Assembly: GCA_037013495.1 (NCBI GenBank)
Contig: CM072812.1
Span: forward strand, 35,484,501 to 35,548,500
Direction: 5' to 3'
DNA: 64,000 bases
Origin: Hippophae tibetana
Taxonomy: Eukaryota; Streptophyta; Magnoliopsida; Rosales; Elaeagnaceae
Of this stretch, positions 47,517 to 59,500 are shown one piece after another (the first letter of the stretch is position 1; every line of letters begins with the position of its first letter). A model generated the notes under the pieces. The model was not told the DNA's origin, searched no databases, and saw only the letters and a program-made list of their open reading frames with translations. A program made the translations under genes and the position numbers.

Positions 47517-50500
47517 GTATCTAATTTTACTTAATATTTTATTGGTTGATTGACTATTAGTGCTTTTATGTTTTAGGTAAGGCCTGATCTGTTAATTGTT
47601 GAGATTGAATAATATTACATTTTCCTTCATTCTATATTCTTATTTTGACTTTAATTTATTGTTAAAGAAATTTGAGAAGTATTACATAGCTTTGTCCGAA
47701 GAAACTCATTTTTGTACTATCATATGGGAATACTCTATTACACAGAGTTGTTTTTATATTTTTGTAATTAGCGCACTTTATGTAGACATCCAATTTTCTC
47801 AATTTTTAAGTTCTGAAACTAATGATCAATGTGGTATCATGCTATTGACCAATGGAATTTTGAAGCTTTTATTAAGGTGCTTTTAGTGTAGATAAAAAAT
47901 GAATCCTTATATGTACCATAGTTAATTGAGAAATTGGTTCTAGTTAACAATGTTATTAAAGAATGTCTTGGACATATTGGAATCATGGTTTTTATAATGT
48001 CAGCTAAGATATTGCATTAGGAAATAAACACATCTTCATGCATTTTTAATTGTTACCTGATTGGAAATTTGATTGTTTTAATTGTTCTTTCATTTTAGGT
48101 TTTTCGGTCAATCTGGAAACTTAAGTTTTCTCAGATTAATGCAAGAGAAACCATTGTTTATGCCTACGTGTTGTGTACATATAAGCTAATATATCAACTA
48201 TAGTCATCTCTTTTTCTTCCTAGCTTTGTTAATCCAGCTTAAATTTCTCAAATACTTTGCTATTAACTGAGCTGAATAACTCCTTAAGTGTCCAAGAATT
48301 TGAGAAATGGCATTTTTTTCTGTCAAAAGCTTAAAAAGCCATAATCTGATGTTAATTAATGTTTTTCTGGTGTAAATCATCAACTGATTTTCTTGATTGT
48401 TGAGGCATTTGCATTTCAAACATAACATGTCATGTTTCGTACATTAATTTGTGTTACATCTAAAAAAATTATTCTTTCTTGCATCATACCGAAGAAATAT
48501 TTCTAGCACCTGTTCTGCGCATGCATGTACTTTGTCACGGTAATCATTTTGCCTTTTGCTTGCTTTTTTTTATCATAAGTTTTTAAAGCACTTTACTGAT
48601 TTCTAAATATTTTCCATGCTAAACTTTTCCAAGAATAAATTTGCAACGAAGTTTGTCCACCATGCTGGATAATATATCATGCTTGCCTTGTTGAAGTAGT
48701 TTCTAGAGTAATATTGGAATTTCATAACCAAAAAATTCAAATATGAGCTCCTATCTTTCAAAAGGGAAAACAAAATGTGAGCTCCTCGTTCTGTACTTGT
48801 ACCTATTTCCATATGAAACTGTCACCTTTTTTTAATTTACGTAACTTGTTGAAGGATGCTGTTTCTAGAGTCCAATGCTGAAAATCCTTAACCTGAAATA
48901 TGTAAATGTTACCACATTCTATTCTTCTGTTTTTGGTCGTAAGCTTCTCAATCCATTCTTGATGTTGAGGTTTCGTAGAATAATCTTGTCTATGTAACAT
49001 TCTAACACTGCATAATTTTCTTACATATTTTTGGATTATCCAAAGGATTCTGAATTTGATTATGCTAATTACTGTCAGCTTCTTGGTGCTCCTCGGATTT
49101 ATAAAAAAGATGCACGCAGTTCAGAAAGTATATTTGATAATCCAATCTACAATTTTTTTTGGGATACCCCTGATGACCAATGGGTCCGTGCGACTGATTT
49201 CACTCCATCCTGCAGTATAGGGCAGTCTTCAGCACTGTGTTTAGAGATCCCTAGTAGCAGCCAACTGCCAAATTTTAGAGAAAACTTTGCTTTTTATAAA
49301 GAAAGTGAAGGAATTTTGTTGGAGAGTGGTCGTAATTTTTCTTCCAACCTGGATCTAGTCCCCATTATTTATCCTCCTCGAGGCATTGATTTATCATTTC
49401 CAATATTGTTTAAAATTAATCTACTGCTTCACAATGGGTGTCTTCCAGGGCCTGCATTTGATCTTAATTTTTATCGATTGGTTGATCCACGTAGAGTTGG
49501 TAAGGACTGTGTAGAATATGCTTTGGAGAAGCTATATAATCTAAGAGAATGTTGTTATGAACCTTCAAAGTGGCTACGTGACCAGTATACAAAGTACCTT
49601 ACATCAAGGAGACCTCCAAAATCATCTGCAATATCTTTGGATGCTGGATTGGTATACATGAGGAGAGTTCAAATATCACCATGTAAAATTTATTTCTGTG
49701 GTCCAGAGGTGAATGTCTCAAATCGTGTACTCCGCAATTACTCAGATGATATTGATAACTTTCTTCGTGTATCATTTGTTGATGAGGAGTTGGAGAAAAT
49801 GTTCTCAACAGATTTGTCTCCACGTACATCTGGTGTGAACAAGGAGAGGAGAACTGAAATCTATGAAAGGATTCTTTCCGTACTTCGAAATGGCATAGAG
49901 ATTGGTGATAAGAAATTTGAATTTTTGGCATTCTCTTCAAGTCAACTACGGGAGAATTCTGCATGGATGTTTGCTTCAAGTAATGGACTTACTGCTGATG
50001 ATATAAGAGAGTGGATGGGCAATTTTCGTCAGATAAAAAATGTGGCAAAGTACGCTGCTCGATTGGGTCAATCCTTTGGTTCTTCTGTGGAAACCTTAAA
50101 TGTCAGTAGGCATGAGATTGAAAAAATTCCCGACATAGAGGTTGAAAGAGATGGAGTCAAGTATGTCTTCTCTGATGGTATTGGGAAAATATCTAAAGAC
50201 TTTGCTAGGAACGTTGCACTAAAATGTGGCTATAAAGGGTTCATTCCATCTGCATTTCAAATTCGATATGGTGGGTACAAAGGTGTTGTGGCTGTTGATC
50301 CAACATCATCTGTAAAATTATCCTTGCGGAAGAGTATGTGCAAGTATGATTCAGAAAACACAAAACTAGATGTTTTAGCATGCAGCAAGTTTCAGCCCTG
50401 TTTTCTGAACCGCCAATTGATAACTCTTCTGTCTACCCTCGGAGTTGCAGATAGAGTTTTTGAGAAAAAACAAAGGGAAGCTGTAGAACTGTTGGATGCC

Positions 50501-53500
50501 ATTTTGATTGATCCTTTGAGAGCACATGAGGCTCTGGAAATGATATCTCCAGGAGAGACTACTAACATTCTAAAGGAATTGCTCTTGTGTGGCTATAAGC
50601 CTAATGTTGAGCCATTCCTTTCAATGATGTTGCAGACATTTCGATCTTCAAAGTTGCTGGAATTACGGACCAAAACAAGAATCTTTATCCCAAATGGAAG
50701 AGCAATGATGGGAGTTTTAGATGAGACCAGAACTTTAGAATATGGGCAGGTGTTTGTGCAATTTTCCGGTGCAGGAGATGGGAGGTTCTTGATTGGTTCG
50801 TCTGTTCTTGATGGTGGTGGATCAACCCAACCATTTGAAGGGAAGGTAGTTGTTGCAAAAAACCCATGCTTACACCCAGGTGATGTACGTGTTTTAAGAG
50901 CGGTAAACATTCCAGCTTTGCATCATATGGTAGATTGCGTTGTTTTTCCACAAAAAGGATGGAGGTAAGATTTCACCTTAGCACATAGACCTGAACAATT
51001 GTTATATATTTGATGTATGTGTCTGAAAAGAAATTAAGCATGCTCTTTGTATTTCACCCACAATAGCATGTTCAGTTCAAATGTATAAAAGCTAATGACA
51101 TTTTCGATTCTAATTGATATTTAGTATATTTTGATTTAGTAATATATGATAAAAGAAAGAGATCCAGTGGTGAGATAGGGAGGCAGTGACATGAAAACTC
51201 CAATGGAAATTGTAAATCACCAGTCAATTTTTTATTCTTATATGAAATTCAATAGACTGGATGTATTTTAGAGTCATAAAATGTGCAGTATTGCCACATG
51301 CATGAATTTGTACTTGGTTTGTAAGTGTTGGCATGCTTTCATATAAATTTAACCAAAAAGTTATTGGCTGAGCTTGTGATGTATCTTCTAATGAGACGCT
51401 TGTTTCTTTTAAAAAATAATTGTATACTGCATGTCAGTAGATCCACTCTCGTACTGTCATTTTTAAAATAAATCGTTATGATCTTTTATTTGTTGCTCAT
51501 TTTTTCATCTCTCCCGACCATTTTCTTTCTTTCTATGCTACCTACATCAATTTATTTCCCGAGACATGGGATGAGTTTATGGCATTTTGCTACTAAAACT
51601 TTATACTGGATTTAATTAAACTGGTTATATGTCTTTATTTAATTTCATATGCTTTGTTTGAAAGCTCAACTTTGGTAAATACATTTTTTGTTCTTTTCAT
51701 GTTGTGAAAATTTCTTATTCTGTATCATTATGTTCGTTTCAGTAGATAGAACTGTGATGACATTCATTTTATGTTCGCAAGTTCATTCAGCTTTTGGTTG
51801 GTAATATCTATTATGATCAAGCTGGATCTGAAACTTCTTCACACTTGTACAGCCATCCTTGTTTGAAATTAGCCTTGCTATGTGTTAAGCTGCATCCTAA
51901 TTCTTTTAAAAACCATAGCTAATGAGGTTTTTTTTTATCAGATTGGACACACTGTTCTCGTTTATATTTTTACTGCTTGCACTTTTTTTCCTGTCATATT
52001 TGAAATATGCTATATGGAAACCGTCCTTAATTTATGGAGGCAAAATTTGGATATGTTTGGTTTGCCACTTCTTGGCCTAAAGATTGGGATTTACAGAAAA
52101 TTGGCATTAAGAACGTAAATTGTACCCGAATTGTGGTAAATTAGCAATATTGATTCACCATTTATCTTTATGAGATTTTTTTTGGCAACATCTGTTTAAC
52201 GAAATACTTGTTTGTTTGAATTTTTGTAGGTCTAGATTTTTTCTTTAGAATGCTAATGTTATAACTTTGTTATTTGCTCGAGAACTTCAAAGTACTCCTT
52301 GATTTGTCTACAATATTCTTGAAATTATTTCATTGTAAACGTTATTGACATTACTATTGATTCTAATATTAGACCTCACCCTAATGAATGCTCGGGAAGC
52401 GATCTTGATGGAGACATCTACTTTGTTTGTTGGGATCCTGAACTAATTCCATCAAGGCAAATCCCACCAATGGATTACACCCCATCACTATGCAAGGAGT
52501 TAGATCATGACGTTACAATTGAGGTATTTCCTTCTTGAATGATCATTTATGAATCTGATTTTCTGTCTTGTCTTTACATTTTTCTCCTTTATATAGTTTT
52601 TGTGCTTTTGTTTCTTATTGATTGTAAGAGATGTGGTGGCCAGAAATTTTATATCAGTCTCCCACTCTATTTTGCAAGTCCCATCCTCTTTTCCACTCAG
52701 CTAAGAGCAATATCATGTGCTAGCTTTGTTGCAAAATATTGATTTATGAGAGAGAGTGAGGATGTATTAACTACAAAATCTTTTAGTACTAGTTTTCTCA
52801 TATTATGGAGCGTAATGTTATGTCCCTCTCGAATTGTCCTATAAAATCCAAAGAAATGGTGGTTGTCTCAAGGATCTAGACTTTTCTACATGAGAAAGTT
52901 CTAGAGTGACCTAAAGATGTCTAGAAATGGCAAGAGTTGGATGGACTCAACTCAAGCCTTGAAGACTCTAGAATGCTCCAGAGTATACTAGCATGTGCTT
53001 GATGGTGCTAGAATGGGCTGGAGTATTCTAGAACGTGGTTGATGGTTCAGGAAGGATGTAGAAGTCGCTAGAAGCTTACGAAACATCTTAGAACTTGCAT
53101 AAAGAAGCTAGACAAACCTAGAAGACTCTAGAGTTGGATAGAAGATCCTAGAACCTTGTGACATATTGTAGATAAAACTAGAATACTCTTGTATATTTTA
53201 GACTTAGAAGGATCTAGAAAGTTGTGACATAGTCTTAAGCTTAGAGCCACACTATAAATAGACCTATTGGTCCTCATTTGTATTCATCTTAGGAATTCTT
53301 AGCATCCTTGGAATCCTTGGAAATCTTGGGAAATTGTAAAATAATCTCTCTCTAGAGCAATACAAAGTATTCTTTACAAACTCTCTTTCTAGTCTCTTTG
53401 GAGTGTTTCATTCGGGTTCAAAGACAGACTTAGTGCAATGGACAGTGCTAAGTGTCGCACGATCGCTAGTTGAAATTTAAGGTTGTGACAGTTGGTATCA

Positions 53501-56500
53501 AAGCTTTCGGTTGAAGCATGAACAGTGCCCCATCTACACCAAGCGTTGATGTTCCACTTATGGAACGTGGATGTGAGAAAGTTCGAAAACCACCAAAGGA
53601 ATCTTGAGCCAAGTCGAAAGACATGCTTGCTAGCTTAGAAGCACGTGGTGGGTTAAGGCAAGAGATTGAAGGGTTGAAGGTCGAACTTGCCAAGGTATGA
53701 GATCTAGTCCAAAGAGAAGTTGCTAATGTGTTGCATAGAGTTGAGGATATGGGTGGTGACCTATCTCTTTGTAAGTGTGTTATGGCCGCGGGGACTAGCC
53801 CAACCACCATTATTGAGGCCAAGAAGGTGGATGTTCCCAAGCCAAAGACCTTCAACGGTGTTAGGAATGCTAGGGAAGTTGAGAACTTTCTATGGGGGCT
53901 TGAACAATATTTTGAGACTACTGGCCATGTACTTGTCTGACACTGCTATGCTATGGTGGAGACGGAGGCATGGTGATGTGCAACGAGGGGTTTGCACAAT
54001 TGACATCTTCGATGATTTCAAAAAGGGAGTTCAAAAGTCAATTCTTCTCTGTAAATGCTGAAGAGGAGGCAAGGGGCCGATTGCGACGGTTAAAGCAAAC
54101 AGGTAGCATAAGGGATTATGTGAAGGAGTTCACAACCTTGCTGCTAGAAGTCCCCGACACTTCAGATAACGTGCCTTATTCTTGTTCATGGATGGTCTCC
54201 AATCATGGGCGAACTTGGAACTCAAGCGACGTGGTGTCCAAGATTTATCTTTGGCCATTGCGGTTGCAGAAAGCCTTATTGATTACTCCACCAACAAAGA
54301 GAGCTCTAAGGCCACAGAAAGAAAGTTTGGTGGAGGAAAGAGTAGGGGAGGTCATGTTAAAAGTCAGGGTCCCAAAAATCATAAAGAAGGTCTCGTTCAA
54401 ATAACGAGATAAGGGGAAGGAAAGGGAGGATTGTGGTGCCTTGAAGCCCCGTGTGACGTGCTTTATATGTGACAGATCGCATTGGGCACGTGAATGTTCG
54501 AAAAGGAAGGCCTTGAGTGCCTTAGTTGTCTCCACACATGATCAAGATGGAGGTGAGACGAACGAAGGTGCAAAGATGGGTTCTTTGCGCCTACTTGGTG
54601 CATTGCAGAGTACCCCAAAGAACCCTAAGGGCTTGATGTTCGTAGATGCAACCATTAACGGGAAGGTCGCCAAAGTTTTTGTTGACGCAGGTGCATCTAA
54701 CTTTGTTTCACTAGAAGAAGCAAAGAGACTCGACCTTAAGGTTGTTAATGGAGGGAGATCTCTCAAAGCGGTTAACTCGGCAATATTACCTCTATAAGGA
54801 GTTGCTCATGGAGTTAAGGTCAGTCTTGGTGCTTGGACTGGCCAAATGGACTTATCAATAGCGCCTATGGATGACTTCTCGGTAGTATTCGGCATGGAGT
54901 TCTTGGACCAAGTTAGAGCTTTACTAGTGCCATGTTTAAACTCTATATGTATCATGATGGACCTAAGGCTTGCGTGGTAACAATGGAGAGGACCACTAGA
55001 CCTACTACCCAAGCTCTCTCAACACTTCAATTCAAAAAGGGATTAAAGAGGGACGAAGAAAGTTATTTGGCCATCTTAAAGGAGTACGACGACGAGGAGA
55101 CGTCACCAAGGCCAAGTTTGTCGACAAAAGTGCAAGCTGTCTTAGATAAGTTCCAGGATGTGATGCCTGAGGCATTGCCTAAACTGTTACCTCTAAGGAG
55201 GGAGGTGGATCATGAAATTGAGTTGGAACCCGGCATCAGGCCACCAGCAATGAGCCCCTATCAAATGGCGAACTTAGAGTTGGCAGAACTGCGAAAGCAA
55301 CTCGATGAATTGTTGGATGCTCGCTTTATAAGGCCTTCCAAAGTCCCATTTGGTGCCCCGGTGCTCTTTCAAAAGAAGGATGACTCGCTACAGATGTGCA
55401 TCGACTATCGGGCTCTAAATAAGATCATAGTAAAGAACAAGTATCCTATCCCATTCATTGTTGATTTGTTCGATCAATTAGGGAATGACAGATACTTTAC
55501 AAAATTGGACTTGCGGTCCAGATATTACCAGGTACACATAGCCAAAGGGGAGGAGTCCAAGACCACTTGTGTGACCAGGTATGGTGCCTATGAGTTCCTT
55601 GTCATGGCATTTGGTCTCACTAATGCACTTGCCACCTTCTGCACTCTGATGAACAAGATTTTCTACCCTTACCTCGATCGGTTCATGGTAGTATATCTTG
55701 ATGATATTGTGATATATAGTCGGACTTTGGAGGAACATCTAGAGCATTTGAGGAAGGTGTTTGAGGTCCTGAGGGAAAATGAGCTATATGTCAAGAAGGA
55801 GAAATGTTCCTTTGCCCAAGGTGAGGTGATGTTCTTGAGGCATAGGATAAAGGATGGGAAGTTGATGATGGATAGAGCCAAGGTGAAAGCCATCCAAGAA
55901 TGGGAACCTCCTACCAAGGTTTCCGAGTTAAGGTCTTTCCTCGAACTTGTGAATTATTACAGAAGGTTTATCAAGTCCTACTCAGCGAGAGCAGCCCCAC
56001 TGACTGACCTGCTCAAAAAGAACAAGTCTTCGGAATGGATAAGCAAATGCCAAGCTTCATTCGAAGACTTGAAGAAGGCCATTAGTGGAGAATCGGTACT
56101 TTGCCTACCAGACCCCTCCAAGATGTACGAGTTGCATACAGATGCCTCAGACTTTTCCATTGGTGGAGCATTGATGCAAGAAGGGCGTCAGAATAGCTTA
56201 TGAGAGTCGCAAGCTTAATGACACCGAACGCCGCTACACTGTGCAAGAAAAGGAAATGACAGCTATCATTCATTGCTTAAGGGTGTGGCGACACTACTTG
56301 TTGGGTTCTCACTTTGTTATCATGACAGATAATGTAGCGACTAGCTACTTCCAGACTCAAAAGAAGTTGAGTCCCAAGCAAGCTCGGTGGCAAGATTTCT
56401 TGGCAGAGTTTGACTACAGGTTGGAGTACAAGCCCGATAAAGCCAATGTGGTGGCTGATGCGTTGAGTCGAAAGGCGGAGTTAGCAGCCTTGAGTAGGCC

Positions 56501-59500
56501 AAGTAGTCCTTTGTTGGAAAGGATCAAAAAAAGGCTTGAGCTTGATGCCCTGGCTCAAAACCTCCTTGCCCTCATCAAGGAAGGAAAGACAAGGCGACTT
56601 TGGCTGAGTGACAGACTATTCTACGCCAAGCAAAATCGCATCTTTGTGCCGAAGTGGGGGGAGCATAAGGAAGGAGCTTATCAAGGAGTGCCATGATTCG
56701 CTATGGGCTAGACATCCAGGAATGAGACGCACTTTTGCCTTAATTAAGTCAATCTACTACTGGCCTCAATTACGGGATGATGTTGAAGCTTATGAGGACT
56801 TGTCTTGTATGACAACAAGACAAGACAAGACAGAGCAGCATGCACCCGGAGGTTTGCTGAAGCCGTTGCCTATCCCAGAGAGACCATGGGATAGTGTCTT
56901 TATGGATTTCATCACTTGCTTGCCAAAATCAGAGGGCTTTGGCAACATCATAGTAGTCATTGATCGCTTCAGCAAGTATGCAACATTCATACTTGCTTCA
57001 GCGGATTGCACGGCGGATGAGACAACACGGTTGTTCCTCAAACATGTTGTGAAGCATTGGGGAATCCCATCTAATATCGTGAGTGATCGAGACCCACGAT
57101 TTACTTGCAAGTTTTGGACGGAATTGTTCAAGTTGTTGGGATCAGACTTGAACTTCTCCACAAGCTTTCATCCCCAAAGTGATGGACAAACAGAACGTGC
57201 CAACGCATTGTTGGAGCTTTATCTCAGGCACTTTGTTAGTGCCAACCAACATGATTGGGCTAAGTTGTTGGATGTAGTCCAATTTTCTTATAACTTACAA
57301 AAGAGCGAGTCCACCACGAAGAGTCTTTTCGAGATCATCGTGGGGTAGCAACCCATGACTCCTCATGCTTTGGCCACGAGTTATGAAGGAAAGAGTCCCG
57401 TTGCCTTCAAATTTGCCAAGGCGTGGCACGAACAAGCTGAATTAGCCCGAGCCTATTTAAACAAGGCATCTAAGAAGATGAAGAGGGTTGACAAGAAAAG
57501 GAGGATGGTGGAATTTCAGGAAGGAGATTTGGTCCTTGTTAAATTATTGCCCCAACAATTAAAATCTCTATGGAAGGTTCATAAGGGGTTAGTATGGAAG
57601 TATGAAGGGTCATTTTCAGTACTCAAGCAAGTCGGTAAAGTGTCCTACAAACTGCAACTCCTTCAAAAGCTTAAAATCTATCCAATCTTTCATGTAAGTA
57701 TGCTAAAACCTTATCATGAAGACAAGGAAGACATAAGCTGGGGAGAATCAAATAGGGCGCCTACCGCAGTAGTAACCTCTTTTGACAGAGAAGTGCTTAA
57801 TCTTGGCAGACCGTCTAATCTGACGCAGGAGCGTACCAAGTTATCGGGAATACTTGGTCAAATGGAAGAATGCCCCAGATATAGAGGTAAGCTGGGAATC
57901 TGAAGATTCTTTGTGGCAATTCAAAGATGACATAGAAGGGTTCAAGCTTGAAGGGGCGACGAGGGCGTCGTGAACTTGAGTGGGGGAGGGTGTTACGTCC
58001 CTCTCGAATTGTCTCGTAAAATCCAAAGAAATGGTGGCTGTCTCAAGGATCTAGATTTTTTTACATGAAAAAGTTCTAGAGTGACCTAGAGATGTCTAGA
58101 AAGGGCTAGAGTTGGTTGGACTCAACTCAAACCTTGAAGAGTCTAGAATGCTCCAGAGTATACTAGCATGTGCTTGATGGTGCTAGAATGGGTTGGAATA
58201 TTCTAGAACGTGGTGGATGGTTCAGGAAGGATGTAGAAGTCGCTAGAAGCTTACAGAATATCCTAGAACTTGCATGAATGAGCTAGACAAACCTAGAAGA
58301 CTTTAAAGTTGGATAGAAGGTCCTAGAACCTCGTGGCATATTGTAGATAAAATTAGAACACTCTTGTATATTCTAGACTTAGAAGGATCTAGAAAGTTGT
58401 GGCATAGTCTTAAGCTTAGAGCCATACTATAAATAAACCTATTGGTCCTCATTTGTATTCATCTTGGGAATTCTTAGCATCCTTGGAAATCTTGGGAAAT
58501 TATAAGATAATCTCTCTCTAGAACAATACAAAGTATTCTTTACAAACTCTCTTTCTAGCCTCTTTGGAGTGTTTTATTCGGGTTCAAAGGTAGGCTTAGT
58601 GCAACGGACGATGTTAAGTGTTGTACGATTGCTACTTGAAATTTAAGGTCGTGATAGTAAGGTGGGCTTAGAAGTTAGATATTCTTTGGTTGTCTTGAAT
58701 GGAGGTTCATTGAACACATGGTTTCATTTTCAACGCCGAGAGAGCAATGAAATGTGTTTTTAAGAAGTTTCCAAATATATCATGTTACTAATTTGTCTCA
58801 CCGCCAATTACACCTTAAGTATGGAAAATACACAAGGGTATAAACTTGATGAAAAATTGAACTAGGGATAGAGACATTGAACACATGGTTTCATTTTCAA
58901 TGCCGAGAGCAATGAAATGTGTTTTTAAGAAGTTTCCAAATATATCATGTTACTAATTTGTCTCACCGCCAATTACACCTTAAGTATGGAAAATACACAA
59001 GGGTATAAACTTGATGAAAAATTGAACTAGGGATAGTGACATGAAGTTCTTAGACAGGTAGTAACCGTTCCTTATTAGCTACACTCTTATCTTATTTAGT
59101 GTGGAACCAAAAGACATGCTATACATGTGCATGATTGGAATTAGTTTTACGTGGAAAAACTATTTCCTTTGGATTTTAGTCTCGTATCTAACATATCATA
59201 CTCTTATTCGAGTTGAACAAAAGATTTCATTGAAAAGATAAGGTTGCCTCTACACCGGATAAGGACTTCCAAAAAATGCTTTCCGGTATGAAGTTTCATT
59301 TCGTAGCTAAATTTGACTTTCAAACTTACTTAAGATAATCTCTTAGAAGAGTAATTATTATGTTGTAGTTGTAAGGAACTTGGCTTCCATTCCAAAAAGT
59401 TAATCACTAGGTGTAGTTAAAGTCCTTATTAACCTATGAATCATCCCAGTTTTTTACAACTTGGGATGTTCGGACATTTTTTAACACTCTTTCTCTCAAA

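Larger units (their letters stand above)
52816..58656 (+). mobile_element. Ty3/gypsy chromovirus (element C) in RDR1 intron 3
   Basis: LTRs at 52816-53490 (675 bases) and 57991-58656 (666 bases). The primer-binding site ttggtatcaaagc (53492) and a polypurine tract (gagtgggggaggg, 57978-57990) are in place. GTAA abuts the element on both sides (52812-52815 and 58657-58660), a partial target duplication. Domain order gag-CCHC, protease, RT, RNase H, integrase, chromodomain marks a chromovirus; the [20 protein letters not shown] knuckle resembles the Galadriel branch (tentative). It lies in the gene's own orientation. A hand count finds about 54 LTR differences, mostly transitions, and one 9-base gap, so the insertion is old. 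Several frameshifts make it non-coding. Confidence 0.92.

Noticed and set aside
49031-49078. Extension of RDR1 exon 2 to the open-frame start at 49031
   Set aside because: The 15 extra codons do not belong to the family sequence, and joining at 49079 restores [10 protein letters not shown] in phase.
53720-54412. Several overlapping frames as host genes in RDR1 intron 3
   Set aside because: They are successive broken pieces of the gypsy gag in different frames, between the PBS and the CCHC knuckle.
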